The position numbers and the translations under genes were made by a program. The notes under the pieces were generated by a model, which did not search any database, had not been told where the DNA came from, and saw only the letters and a program-made list of their open reading frames with translations. DNA of 64,000 nt from JAHBNG01 sp039028975 (lineage in GTDB: Bacteria > Chloroflexota > Anaerolineae > Caldilineales > Caldilineaceae): NCBI GenBank assembly GCA_039028975.1, contig JBCCHB010000080.1, positions 7,452 to 71,451 of the forward strand, in the 5' to 3' direction. Below are positions 52,670 through 62,063 of the stretch, in pieces (within the stretch, counting starts at the first letter, position 1; every line of letters begins with the position of its first letter).

Positions 52670-54678
52670 CAAATAGACGAACTTCGAATGCTCCCAATGA
52701 AAAGGGAGCCGATAAGAAGCAGAGTGAATCCAAGAATAGCTCAAACTCCACTAGCCGTTCTCGCAACACCCGTGGTGGTTCTAACCAGAGTCGCCGTGGC
52801 GGACGGCGCACATCCCGCTCACGAAATTATACCCAAGACAATGGCCGAAATAGTAACACTCAGCAGGCCAACCCCACAGAGAACACCGAAAGTCAGGGCA
52901 ATCAAAATAAACAGTGGTATAAGGCCGATCTTCATCTGCATACTATGGCCTCCAATGATTATGAAGAGCCAGATGCTACGTATCTTGACTGGATACGGCG
53001 CGTAGCAGAACAAGAGCTTGATATTGTAGCGATTACTGACCACAATACGGTTGCTGGAATTGCAGCAATCCGTAAAGAGATTGAGTGGCTGACCATGCTG
53101 GAAAAAGATGGGCGGTTGAAGAAAGATGAAGCAGCAAATCTAGAAGAGTGGCGTGCCTTTGCAGAGAAAACACTGGTTCTACCTGGCTTTGAATTTACGG
53201 CCACGTTTGGCTTTCACATTCTGGGCATCTTCCCGCCGGAAACTTCTGTACGGCAGTTGGAGCATGTACTGTTAACGCTCAACGTGCCGCCAGATAAGCT
53301 TGACATTGGGTCGACCGAAACGGGTGCTAGCGCAGATGTGTTAACGGCGTATAAGGTGATTCATGAAGCCGGCGGCTTGGCCATTGCGGCCCATGCGAAC
53401 AGCACCCATGGTGTAGCTATGCGGGATTTCCCCTTTGGGGGACAGACGAAAATTGCCTATACCCAGGACCCTTTGCTTGATGCCCTGGAGGTCACGGATC
53501 TGGAGAAAAAGCGCGGATATACGACAGCTCGCTTCTTCAATGGAACCAAATCTGAGTATTCGCGACGGATGCACTGCATTCAAGGCAGTGATGCTCATCG
53601 ACTGACATCGAGCGAAAATGGCAAACGGTTAGGCATTGGCGAGCGAGCCACTGAATTTTTGCTGGCCGAGGCTTCTTTCGAGGCGCTGAAAAATATGCTG
53701 CGCAGCAATGACTTTCGAGCCTCTCGCCCAGCGCGGCCCAAAGATAAGCCTTTTGACCCCGTGGAAGATGCCCGTGAAGAAGGCCCAGGTATTGCCATGA
53801 GCTTTCACGAATCTGCCAGCCAGCGCGGTGGTCGCCTAACGACGATTTTGACCGATATCTGCGCATTCGCCAACACGGTGGGTGGCACACTTTTCATTGG
53901 GGCAAGCTATGGTAAGCCCAAGATTAAGGGATTAGACGATCCTAAGACTATTGAAGGAGAAATTCGGGCTGCTTTAGACGAACGTATGACGCCCCCTCTA
54001 CAAGTTCAGTTTGACACGCTTACAACCCAAGATGTAAAGGTGCTTCGTCTTACAACACCTAAAGGCAAAGAACAGCCTTATTGTTTGGATGAATTCAAAT
54101 TCTACATCCGTGATGAGACCGATACTAGCCAAGCGGTACGTGATGAAATTGTGGCATTGGTTCTAGCTGTAGAGGCAGAGAAGCGATCTCAAGGTGGGCG
54201 CAACAGAAAAGGGCAAGGGCCAAATCGGGGGGCTGGCCATGACAATTCTGGCAAAAACAACAGCTCAAATCGGAATGACAAAGGCTCATCATCGGGTGCT
54301 ACACCGGTCTCCAATAAGGGTGATAAGGATGATGCCTTTTACCTACCCCAAATTGGCGTAGAGGTCATCGATAGCAATAAAGGAAATGGAACCCACAGTA
54401 TTCGGGACATGCGGAACGGCAACATTATCAAGAATGTAACCCGTAAAGGATCCCGGAAGCTATGGAACTATGCCATTCAACAACACGAAGATCGGGCCGT
54501 TGATTTCAATAAGATTGAATGGAAGGGTGATATAGGTCTAGTCCATGTGGATAGACGTGCAGGCAAAGTCCGTTATGATGTGGCCATTCGGGATAATGGA
54601 AAGGTCCGCGTCTTCTATGGTGTTACTGAAGATGGTATGGAAGGGCGGTGGTCAGTCTTTATTCAAGATGATGAATAG
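52666..54678 (+). CDS. PHP phosphoesterase - AlbA_2 fusion with RGG-like tails
   Basis: 670 residues from a GTG start. Residues 1-82 are Arg/Gly/Ser/Asn-rich (RGGSNQSRRGGRRTSRSRN). A PHP metal-hydrolase domain follows at about 85-345: D88-L-H-L-H, ITDH (125-126), GFEFT, AAHANS and GSDAHR near 308, so the metal ligands look complete. An AlbA_2/Schlafen-type domain spans about 380-505 (DICAFANTVGGTLFIGAS). A second Gly/Asn-rich linker at about 510-553 leads to a novel-looking C-terminal domain of about 115 residues (IGVEVIDSNKGNGTHSIRDM). PHP domains cleave phosphoesters in nucleic acids or nucleotides; AlbA_2 domains often bind or cleave nucleic acid. A nucleic-acid role is inferred. It is not a DNA polymerase PHP. 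Confidence 0.82.
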   Translation: MTNRRTSNAPNEKGADKKQSESKNSSNSTSRSRNTRGGSNQSRRGGRRTSRSRNYTQDNGRNSNTQQANPTENTESQGNQNKQWYKADLHLHTMASNDYEEPDATYLDWIRRVAEQELDIVAITDHNTVAGIAAIRKEIEWLTMLEKDGRLKKDEAANLEEWRAFAEKTLVLPGFEFTATFGFHILGIFPPETSVRQLEHVLLTLNVPPDKLDIGSTETGASADVLTAYKVIHEAGGLAIAAHANSTHGVAMRDFPFGGQTKIAYTQDPLLDALEVTDLEKKRGYTTARFFNGTKSEYSRRMHCIQGSDAHRLTSSENGKRLGIGERATEFLLAEASFEALKNMLRSNDFRASRPARPKDKPFDPVEDAREEGPGIAMSFHESASQRGGRLTTILTDICAFANTVGGTLFIGASYGKPKIKGLDDPKTIEGEIRAALDERMTPPLQVQFDTLTTQDVKVLRLTTPKGKEQPYCLDEFKFYIRDETDTSQAVRDEIVALVLAVEAEKRSQGGRNRKGQGPNRGAGHDNSGKNNSSNRNDKGSSSGATPVSNKGDKDDAFYLPQIGVEVIDSNKGNGTHSIRDMRNGNIIKNVTRKGSRKLWNYAIQQHEDRAVDFNKIEWKGDIGLVHVDRRAGKVRYDVAIRDNGKVRVFYGVTEDGMEGRWSVFIQDDE

Positions 54679-54688
54679 CGCATAGCTC

Positions 54689-56089
54689 TTACTCATTCAC
54701 TTTTTCCATGATTGCTTCTGCTTCTTTACGGGCTATTCCGCAGGCCATGAGTCCAATCACATTCGCTTTTTGAATGGATTCAATTGAAGGGTATGTAGAG
54801 AGGATATGCTGCTGTTGCTCATCCGTAAGATAGTCACATTCGGCCAACATGGATCGAGCAAGGCACCACTGGCGATAATTGAAGAGCATCTGTTCAAGGT
54901 AGCCAGGTGTTTCCATATTTGTGCCATACATGGCCATTCCAGCATCCTGTATCTGGCGAGCTAAGTACGCATCGTCCCAATGGTAGTCTTCTTGGAGCTG
55001 CTCTAAATGGCTAAGCACATGGGTACGCATAGTCGAACCGCGTACCCAAAAGTAGGATACGAGCGCAAAATATGCGTATAGGGCATCGAGCTTATCTAGC
55101 GGGCAGTGGCCATTAAATTCGTCAAGAATTTCGGTGATTTGGGTATGTAATTTAGAGAGTGCATTGATGGCGTGATTCAGGGAGCCAGTCTTTAGTGCCA
55201 TGCGGCCAATGCGTAAGAAGGCTTTGGCCGCATCATTGGTTGGCTGGAGTGTGAGTTCGTCATATCCCTGCATCATCTTGGACATAACGCTTGGGCTATC
55301 CATGGTAAATGCCTGCAAAAATACCTCTTCCAGCTCCTTAGAGATGTCTCGAATACTAAAGTCCTTCACATGCGCTTCGCCTTTGGTGCTATAGTAGGCT
55401 CGCTGAATTATCTCTTGCAACAACTCCAGGGCCACGGCGATATTTTGCTCATTGCCATCGGCGATAATCTGCCGAACCGTTTGAGCTAGTCCAGCCCAGG
55501 ACTCTGGCGTTAGATCCAGAGAAAGTAACTTCTCAATTGTACCCAGAACGGCCTGCTTATCACTCCCCGGATCGCAAAATTCTCCTAACTCTCCTAAATT
55601 GTTAAACAGGGCGCTGTCGATGCGTCCTTGGTTTGCCTCGGCCTGATTGCGGCACACTTTCCCCAAATGGAGGATTACTTTGTCCCTAGTAAAGGAGGTT
55701 AATAAGCTAATAAAGAGCGCCGTCGTAATGACGTTGGCGATCAGAACACCACCGATCCAATACGCGGCATTGTTAACGAAATGACCTTGAATGGCGCAGA
55801 GGACGATTGTGGCCCCATTGCTGCACGTAAAAAATGGTGGAATCAGATAGCTAAGAAAAAATATGATGGAAAGGACAATTAAGACAACCACAAACTCGGG
55901 TTGGAGGATTTTACTCGCCTTGATTTTTTGGGGGCCAATATTGAAGACATAAGCATACTTCTCCCGAATGGCTCGGATGCGAGGCGGAACATTAATAATG
56001 ATGGAAGGAATGCTGATCCCGAAGACCAGGAGCCCAACCAGTGATTCAATGAAAGATGGAATCGCCGAAACAATAGGGCTTGGCTCCAT
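54689..56089 (-). CDS. Three-helix membrane protein with large helical domain, unknown
   Basis: 466 residues from the ATG at 56089, which has AGGAGG 4 bases upstream; an ATG at 56104 lacks a ribosome site. Three membrane segments lie in the first 135 residues (SLVGLLVFGISIPSIII; VVVLIVLSIIFFLSYLI; IGGVLIANVITTALFISLL). A helical cytoplasmic region of about 330 residues has some TPR-like spacing (FLRIGRMALKTGSLNHAINA) and no catalytic motif. A family B palindrome lies 27 bases upstream of the start. Not recognised; the nearby two-component genes on the same strand may be functionally related, but they are separated by more than 200 bases. Confidence 0.7.
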   Translation of the reverse strand: MEPSPIVSAIPSFIESLVGLLVFGISIPSIIINVPPRIRAIREKYAYVFNIGPQKIKASKILQPEFVVVLIVLSIIFFLSYLIPPFFTCSNGATIVLCAIQGHFVNNAAYWIGGVLIANVITTALFISLLTSFTRDKVILHLGKVCRNQAEANQGRIDSALFNNLGELGEFCDPGSDKQAVLGTIEKLLSLDLTPESWAGLAQTVRQIIADGNEQNIAVALELLQEIIQRAYYSTKGEAHVKDFSIRDISKELEEVFLQAFTMDSPSVMSKMMQGYDELTLQPTNDAAKAFLRIGRMALKTGSLNHAINALSKLHTQITEILDEFNGHCPLDKLDALYAYFALVSYFWVRGSTMRTHVLSHLEQLQEDYHWDDAYLARQIQDAGMAMYGTNMETPGYLEQMLFNYRQWCLARSMLAECDYLTDEQQQHILSTYPSIESIQKANVIGLMACGIARKEAEAIMEKVNE

Positions 56090-56116
56090 CGTCCCTCCTA
56101 ACATAGATGCTCAGGT

Positions 56117-56201
56117 TATATTTGGCTCTGTCATGGATAAGAATAATCGACTCGAATAAGACCATGCCGAATTATTCTCATCTACGGCCAACCGCGGTGT
56201 A
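56117..56201 (-). repeat. Palindromic element, family B, copy 3
   Basis: 85 bp, the same length as the best copy. It reads TATATTTGGCTCTGTCATGG ... ATTATTCTCATCTACGGCCA ACCGCGGTGTA, i.e. family B in reverse orientation with a few changes at the ends. Confidence 0.8.
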
Positions 56202-56321
56202 TCATGAGCAACAGATGGAACAACCCCCCCAAATTTTGCAGAGTAAAGATAAAGGAATCTGAGGAATCTGTCGGTGAGAATCTATATATGAGTGCATTCA
56301 AATGAGTATATTGAATAGCCC

Positions 56322-56819
56322 CTAGCGATAACTTCCCAGGATGTCCTGAACCAATTGAAGCAAAATATTGCTTGGCATCCCTGCTTGCTTCTGGCGATAG
56401 TTGTTTTTTTGAAATTCTAAAGTCGCCAAGCCATCCGCAACGTCATCCCAAGGATCAACCGAGAGAATACCTACCTGATGAATTGGGGGTGGGGGTGGGA
56501 TCGCCGGTAAGAGTATGGTGTGGCCATTGTTGCTTGGGCAATACAGATTTCGCAATAGGTGTAGCCCCAACCGCGGTGGTTCCATTAATTGCCCCAGTTT
56601 TTGGTCAAGTGAGACCCACTCCTCTTGCTTGCCAGGTGGCAATCGCAGATCAAAGATCAGTGCATCATACGGGCGTCGCTTCAAAAAGTGAATTGCTTCC
56701 GTCGCAGTAATGGCCAATGTTAAATCAATCCGTGGGTTCATCACAACAGGGGCTGCAATATACTGCAAATTGTACGTAGCATCGTCCTCAACCCAAAGGA
56801 CATAGTTCTTCTTCGGCAT
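56322..56819 (-). CDS. Divergent response-regulator receiver protein
   Basis: 165 residues, a single receiver-like domain with no output domain. The acidic pocket is present (E11, D12, D13) and the phospho-acceptor is D57 in ALIFDLRLPPG. The later conserved Thr/Ser and Lys are not clear: the expected strand reads VGILSVDPWDDV with no Lys. A Pro-rich stretch (AIPPPPPIHQ) is inserted before it. It lies 136 bases downstream of the PAS sensor kinase on the same strand and is its likely partner. Reduced or altered phosphorylation is possible. Confidence 0.7.
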   Translation of the reverse strand: MPKKNYVLWVEDDATYNLQYIAAPVVMNPRIDLTLAITATEAIHFLKRRPYDALIFDLRLPPGKQEEWVSLDQKLGQLMEPPRLGLHLLRNLYCPSNNGHTILLPAIPPPPPIHQVGILSVDPWDDVADGLATLEFQKNNYRQKQAGMPSNILLQLVQDILGSYR

Positions 56820-56955
56820 AATTTTTCTTCAATACAATTTTATAATTTTTATACAACAGTATTGTATCTTCTCAATATTTGGAGACCGCTCGCAATTTAT
56901 AAGGCAATATGTATCTTGCCATTGCGACTTACCTGCTTTATTGAGCGCTTACATA

Positions 56956-58716
56956 TTATTCAACCAACGGCATCATAACAATAGCCGTTGTTAAGAAAGG
57001 ATCCATTCCGTCGGCTTCGCCACCGGGTGATGCGGGGCGGCTCTCCAATTGAACGGTTCCTTTAAAGCGCCTTAGGGTCTGTTGAGCGTCAGCTAAACCG
57101 ATACCGGTTCCCACACGCCCTTTGTCTGTCGAAACGCGGCTGCGATAGCCAAAGCTAAAGATCAACCCAGACTTTAGCTCATCAGCTGGAATGGGTACAC
57201 CATAATTGACTATCTCTAACCGTAGATGGCTACCTTGGACGACTGCTAAAATATCGATCCAGATGCCTGCGTCCCTAGACCAACTATACTTAATCGCATT
57301 ATGCAACACGTTGGTGATGACCCGTAGGAGATCTCGATCGACCGCAAAGACCGTCCCTCCAGCAATATGACTAACGGGTCGGAATTCGACCCCCCTGCTT
57401 GCAGCAAAATCATGCAAGTTGCTCATGGCTTGCTCTACTAATGGCCAAAATTCAAATTGAGACCGACGTGTCGGTGTAGATTGGCCGGGTCCTGTGACAA
57501 AGGATCGTAGGCTGCGCAGCTCATGTTCCATTTGTAGAACATCGCTTATGCGTTCTTTTAAGCGAGCCAAAGCATAGACGCGCATGACGTCAAATGCATC
57601 TTCCCGGGCATGTTTAAGCGGTTGCCGTGGCATGCTGTACTGCTCTTGTGCGCTTCGGCAGTCCATAATTAGACCGTGTGCCATATCCCGAATGGCTTGT
57701 GCACGAAACGCCGCCAAGATGTTTGGGGCATGTTCAAGTTGTTCGAGCCTCTCTTCAAATGGCTGGCGAAGCTCCTCCTCTCGGCCGGAAAGGGCCTCAA
57801 CGAGCTTTTCCGTACTGCGCTGCAACTGGCCGAGCGGTGTTTCCATATTCTCCAGTATCAATTCTGTTGTGACCCGAGGCAGCGTAGCAAAGGGATCAAC
57901 GCCAAGGGCTGCCTGGGCAGATTCGATATCACTCTTGATCGCTATCAACCCCGTGGTAAAGGTATGAAGAACATTCCCCAGATCATTGCGCAATCGCTGT
58001 AGTGGCTCGTCTTTACTCAAATCTCGTACTACGCCAATCCGGCTAACGAGCGCTCCTTGCTTATTTCGTACGAGGTTGATATTGGTCTCAACACGGAAAC
58101 GCCTATCATCCAAGCTCTTTACTTCTACTTCTCGGTTGCGAACTTCTTTCTCCTGACCGTGTTCGAGACGTTGCCAAAATTCTTCATAGTCCGCTGGATA
58201 GCGGTAGAGCTGGTGGATCTCAAATCCGACAGCATGGGCTTCGCTGTCAAATCCAAACATCTCAACAAATTCTTTGTTGCAGTGGGTAATCCGTTCACAG
58301 CCATCCTTGATCTCTACTGCATAATACCCTGCGGGGAGCGTATCGGCAATACGGCGCTGTATCTGGCGCTCCGTTACATCAATCACGATTCCTTCACGTC
58401 CGAAATAGTCTCCGTCCGGGCCTTGGATTGCTGATGCATAGATAGAGGCCCAGAAGTGTTCGCCATCAGGGCGTTTCAATTCAATTACACGATCATGGAT
58501 GGTTCCACAGGCCATGATGGTGTCCTGCAACGCCTTGGCATCTTCTTCATGGACATAAGCAAGACTGACCTTCTTCCCTTGAACATACTCAAGAGAGGGG
58601 TAACCGTGGAGAGCCAACCATGCATGGTTAGCATAGTCGACCTTATCTTCGGCATCAAGGCGATAATACCCGATAGGTAGCTTGGTCAAAAAATCTGACC
58701 AGTGGGTGTGGGACAT
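56956..58716 (-). CDS. Double-PAS soluble sensor histidine kinase-like protein
   Basis: 586 residues, no membrane segment, GGGAG 10 bases before the ATG. Two PAS domains (about 8-118 and 120-240) start YRLDAEDKVDYANHAWLAL and YYAVEIKDGCERITHCN. A helical dimerisation region (245-400) follows, then an HATPase domain (about 435-580) with the N box NVLHNAIKYSW and G boxes GRVGTGIGLADAQ. A classical H-box (HELRTP-like) is not visible; NDLGNVLHTF or IRDMAHGLIMD could supply the histidine. It probably senses a cytosolic cue such as redox state or a small ligand and signals to the receiver encoded just downstream. The kinase call is secure; the phospho-site is not. Confidence 0.82.
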   Translation of the reverse strand: MSHTHWSDFLTKLPIGYYRLDAEDKVDYANHAWLALHGYPSLEYVQGKKVSLAYVHEEDAKALQDTIMACGTIHDRVIELKRPDGEHFWASIYASAIQGPDGDYFGREGIVIDVTERQIQRRIADTLPAGYYAVEIKDGCERITHCNKEFVEMFGFDSEAHAVGFEIHQLYRYPADYEEFWQRLEHGQEKEVRNREVEVKSLDDRRFRVETNINLVRNKQGALVSRIGVVRDLSKDEPLQRLRNDLGNVLHTFTTGLIAIKSDIESAQAALGVDPFATLPRVTTELILENMETPLGQLQRSTEKLVEALSGREEELRQPFEERLEQLEHAPNILAAFRAQAIRDMAHGLIMDCRSAQEQYSMPRQPLKHAREDAFDVMRVYALARLKERISDVLQMEHELRSLRSFVTGPGQSTPTRRSQFEFWPLVEQAMSNLHDFAASRGVEFRPVSHIAGGTVFAVDRDLLRVITNVLHNAIKYSWSRDAGIWIDILAVVQGSHLRLEIVNYGVPIPADELKSGLIFSFGYRSRVSTDKGRVGTGIGLADAQQTLRRFKGTVQLESRPASPGGEADGMDPFLTTAIVMMPLVE

Positions 58717-58832
58717 CTGATGAATCTCCCTTTTCAGGCTTTCGGAAATCTAGCGATGGTTGTATAATCATATCAGCAAATTAATCTAGGGAAAAAGAAT
58801 GACTCTTCAAGATCTCGTGGAGAACTTTACCG

Positions 58833-59927
58833 ATGTTTGAACCGAGTACCCTCCTGCGGCCTCATATCGCAAAGTTACAAGAATATAAGCCTATTCAGCC
58901 CTTTGAGGTTTTGAGCAAACGACTGGAGCGCCCTGCCGGCCAAATTATCAAGCTGGACGCCAATGAAAATCCATATGGCCCTGTACCAGCCGTAGCTGAG
59001 GCATTGGCCGAATATCCTTATTATCACATCTATCCTGATCCCCAACAAACAGAATTACGCACACTTCTCAGCGAATATATAGACGTTCCAGCAGCCAATA
59101 TTCTTTCATCCCACGGGGCAGATGAACTGCTCGATTATCTCTGTCGTCTCTTTTTGGAGCCAGGTGATGCAATCATCAACTGCCCACCGACTTTTGGCAT
59201 GTACCGCATTGATGCACAATTAGAAGGGGGGCAGGTCATTGACGTCTGGCGTCAATCGGATCATGCCGTCAACATAGAGGCTATTATCGAGACGATCAAC
59301 CAACATCCACAGGTTAAGCTTCTCTTTTTGACCTCGCCCAATAATCCATCAGGCACATGGTTACCTGACAATGACCTAATTCGTTTGCTTGATTTACCGC
59401 TCATGGTAGTGCTGGACGAAGCGTACATCGAATTTGCCGATTTGCCGAGTCGTGCCAAATGGGCCTTGGAGCGACCAAACTTATGCGTTCTACGCACCTT
59501 CAGCAAAGCCGCCGGAATTGCTGGCCTGCGGCTCGGCTACGGGATATTCGCAGAGTGGCTGATGGAAGCACTCTGGAAATTCAAACAGCCATACAATGTA
59601 AACGTGGCAGCCAGTGTGGCTGGTATTGCCAGCCTCCGTCACGCTGATCAGATATTAGCGGTTGTTGAAAAACTCAAGAAGGAGCGGGTTCGGCTCTTTG
59701 ACAAATTAGAATCGCTCTCTTTTTTGAAGCCCTATCCGACCCAATCCAACTTTATTCTTTGTGATGTAGTTGGTCAAAGTGGCGCTGAATTAAAGGCGAA
59801 ATTAGAGCAGAAAGGTATTCTTGTACGCTACTATGACAACCCTGGCCTGGAGAACTGTATCCGCATCTCCGTTGGACGTCCTGAGCAAACGGACAGACTG
59901 ATGGAGGCGCTTCGGTTGGCCGGTTAG
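58833..59927 (+). CDS. hisC: Histidinol-phosphate aminotransferase
   Basis: 364 residues, a PLP enzyme that transaminates imidazole-acetol phosphate to histidinol phosphate in histidine biosynthesis. Motifs seen are LDANENPYGP, SHGADELLDYL, LTSPNNPSGTW, VLDEAYIEFAD, and the PLP lysine in FSKAAGIAGLRLGYG. The length is typical. GGAG lies 10 bases before the ATG. It heads a rightward cluster that also contains hisB, with non-histidine genes between them. Confidence 0.93.
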   Translation: MFEPSTLLRPHIAKLQEYKPIQPFEVLSKRLERPAGQIIKLDANENPYGPVPAVAEALAEYPYYHIYPDPQQTELRTLLSEYIDVPAANILSSHGADELLDYLCRLFLEPGDAIINCPPTFGMYRIDAQLEGGQVIDVWRQSDHAVNIEAIIETINQHPQVKLLFLTSPNNPSGTWLPDNDLIRLLDLPLMVVLDEAYIEFADLPSRAKWALERPNLCVLRTFSKAAGIAGLRLGYGIFAEWLMEALWKFKQPYNVNVAASVAGIASLRHADQILAVVEKLKKERVRLFDKLESLSFLKPYPTQSNFILCDVVGQSGAELKAKLEQKGILVRYYDNPGLENCIRISVGRPEQTDRLMEALRLAG

Positions 59928-59974
59928 TCGATGGGCCATTTGGCCGCTTGCTTAGCTGACTGACTAGCTTACCA

Positions 59975-60412
59975 ATGAGAAAATTAATGACCAAGCGATC
60001 TGACTACCCATTCAGCTATACATTGCGCGTACGTTACTCGGAGATCGATGCCCAGAGTGTCGTTTATAATTCGCACTTTGTTACCTACTTTGATATCACC
60101 ATCACCGAATATCTTCGTCACCTCAACTATGACTATAGCATTGAAGCGATGAGGAAGACAGGCAAAGATTTCCACACGGTGAAAGTAGTGGTAGATTACG
60201 CTGCCCCAGGCTTCTATGATGACCAGATCCATGTACATATTCGAGCCGGCCGTGTAGGTCGCAGCAGCATTCAATGGCAGTTGGCCATCTTTCGCAATGA
60301 TGAGGACGAACCCATCACAACTGGTGAGGTGGTCTGGGTCTATGCCGATATGGCCGCCCATAAATCAGAGCCATTACCAGAGATATTGCGGGAAATGTTG
60401 TTAGAGGGCTAA
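59975..60412 (+). CDS. 4HBT-family acyl-CoA thioesterase (YbgC/FadM-like)
   Basis: 145 residues with the hot-dog fold pattern. RVRYSEIDAQSVVYNSHFV carries the catalytic Asp region, followed by FDITITEYLRHLNYDYS and FHTVKVVVDYAAPGFYDD. Members hydrolyse acyl-CoA or acyl-ACP thioesters in the cytosol. ATG 59975 is used; ATG 59987 is equally possible. It lies 47 bases after hisC. The acyl chain preference is unknown. Confidence 0.85.
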   Translation: MRKLMTKRSDYPFSYTLRVRYSEIDAQSVVYNSHFVTYFDITITEYLRHLNYDYSIEAMRKTGKDFHTVKVVVDYAAPGFYDDQIHVHIRAGRVGRSSIQWQLAIFRNDEDEPITTGEVVWVYADMAAHKSEPLPEILREMLLEG

Positions 60413-60457
60413 GGAACCAGAGTTGTTTTTTAAGAGAGATATTGAACAAATCATTCT

Positions 60458-61402
60458 ATGGCAAAAAAAGCACAAAAAAAGAAGAACAAAAATAGGCCAA
60501 ACCGTCCTAATTTATCCCCATTGACCATGTTGCGTCCTCGTTTGGACGGCTTGATCAATAATCCAGGGTGGACAGATAAGGAGGATGAGGAGATCATGGC
60601 AGACTTGAATGCCGTTGTGCGTGGCATCGAAGCTGCCGACTACTTACCTGTACTCCTCCGTGCCGTACAAAGCGCGCCTGAGATCGTACACGAATCCCTC
60701 AATCGATTGCTACCTGGTTGGATTGACACGAACCAGAATAAGGATGTCTTCCTAATGCTGTTGGAAGAAGAGAGCATTGCCCATGAAAATATTGATCTAG
60801 CTAAGGCTTGGTTGATGCAGATGGGTGTTGAACAAGAGCGCTTGAACAAGGAGCAAGATTCGACATTTTGCGATGCATATTTTGGCATTGATGGCTTTCC
60901 TTCCCAAGCATTTCTTATCATTCTATGGTACCACAACCGCACGCGCAGCAAAGTACGCGGTATTAACTTTTTAATTGATTTTAACCCGCCCTGGGAAGGC
61001 TCAATTAAAGATGGATTCGTTCTTCCTCAGCGATCCCATCGTGATGCTATTCATGAGTTTGTGGACATATGGGATGAGCGAGAGTTGACTATCACCCAGC
61101 TAGATGGTGCAGAGGCCAAGGCCAAATTTATCGAGGCAATATATCATAATCAAGAAGCAAATGTCCGAATTCACAGAGATATTGCCAACGTGCGTGAGCT
61201 AATCATCAAGCATATCTTCTCTCTACCCGATTTGGAAGAAACGCCCTCTTTGACTGTGGCCGATTTTGACGCGGTCTGCAAGAAAGGCCAACGAGCCGAA
61301 CAAGCCATGTTCGTCGAGCAGAACTTTGGTAGACGGATACGTACAGAAGATGGCAAGGAAGTTGTTGTGGTAGGCGATCCGTGGGATGAGGATGAATATT
61401 AG
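60458..61402 (+). CDS. Conserved-looking protein of unknown function
   Basis: 314 residues with a very basic N-terminus (AKKAQKKKNKNRPNRP), then a mostly helical body. PSQAFLIILWYHNRTRSKVRGINFLIDFNPPWEGSIKDGF is its most distinctive part, quoted here only in outline (FLIDFNPPWEG core). There is no signal peptide or membrane helix. The basic tail suggests nucleic-acid or ribosome contact. Not recognised as a named family. It sits 45 bases after the thioesterase and 43 bases before hisB, so it is probably in their transcript. Confidence 0.7.
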   Translation: MAKKAQKKKNKNRPNRPNLSPLTMLRPRLDGLINNPGWTDKEDEEIMADLNAVVRGIEAADYLPVLLRAVQSAPEIVHESLNRLLPGWIDTNQNKDVFLMLLEEESIAHENIDLAKAWLMQMGVEQERLNKEQDSTFCDAYFGIDGFPSQAFLIILWYHNRTRSKVRGINFLIDFNPPWEGSIKDGFVLPQRSHRDAIHEFVDIWDERELTITQLDGAEAKAKFIEAIYHNQEANVRIHRDIANVRELIIKHIFSLPDLEETPSLTVADFDAVCKKGQRAEQAMFVEQNFGRRIRTEDGKEVVVVGDPWDEDEY

Positions 61403-61445
61403 ATTATAGTTTAGACAGAGAGCGCAGGGTATTATCATAGCTAAG

Positions 61446-62039
61446 ATGACTCGAACGGCCATAATTGAACGCAAAACCAAAGAGACAGAAATCCAGCTTG
61501 AGCTTGATGTAGATGGCCAAGGAAAAGTTGATATCCAGACGGGCATTGGCTTTCTGGATCATATGCTTACCCTCATGGCTGGACATGGGTTGATGAATTT
61601 GCGGGTGCGTGTAGATGGTGACCTACATATTGATGAGCATCACAGTGCAGAGGATACATTTATCTGTTTAGGTAGAGCGTTCGATCAGGCATTGGGGGAT
61701 CGGAGGGGAATCGTTCGGACTGCGCATAGTTACGTGCCCATGGACGAGACCTTGGCTCGGGTTGTACTCGATCTCAGCGGACGCCCATACTGTTTATTTG
61801 AGGCAGATTTTGCAACACAAAAGGTGGGAGATTTGGGAACGGATCTTATCTTCCACCTGTTTGAGACGTTCGCATTCCATGCTCGCATGAATTTACATGC
61901 GCACATTCTTTATGGCAGAAATGATCATCATAAGGTAGAGGCGCTCTTTAAGGCCCTTGCCCGAGCACTGGACGTTGCTACCCAGATTGATCCGCGCCGA
62001 CAAGGGGTGCCGAGTACCAAAGGAACCCTAACAGCATAG
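61446..62039 (+). CDS. hisB: Imidazoleglycerol-phosphate dehydratase
   Basis: 197 residues, the monofunctional HisB that dehydrates imidazoleglycerol phosphate in histidine biosynthesis. Metal-binding histidine motifs are seen as GFLDHMLTLMAGHG, DEHHSAEDT, LIFHLFETFAFHARMN and GRNDHHKVEALFKALA. The length is normal. It lacks the phosphatase half found in enteric bacteria, which is usual outside that group. Confidence 0.95.
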   Translation: MTRTAIIERKTKETEIQLELDVDGQGKVDIQTGIGFLDHMLTLMAGHGLMNLRVRVDGDLHIDEHHSAEDTFICLGRAFDQALGDRRGIVRTAHSYVPMDETLARVVLDLSGRPYCLFEADFATQKVGDLGTDLIFHLFETFAFHARMNLHAHILYGRNDHHKVEALFKALARALDVATQIDPRRQGVPSTKGTLTA

Positions 62040-62063
62040 CCGGATTTAAATGTCGGTCGTGTA

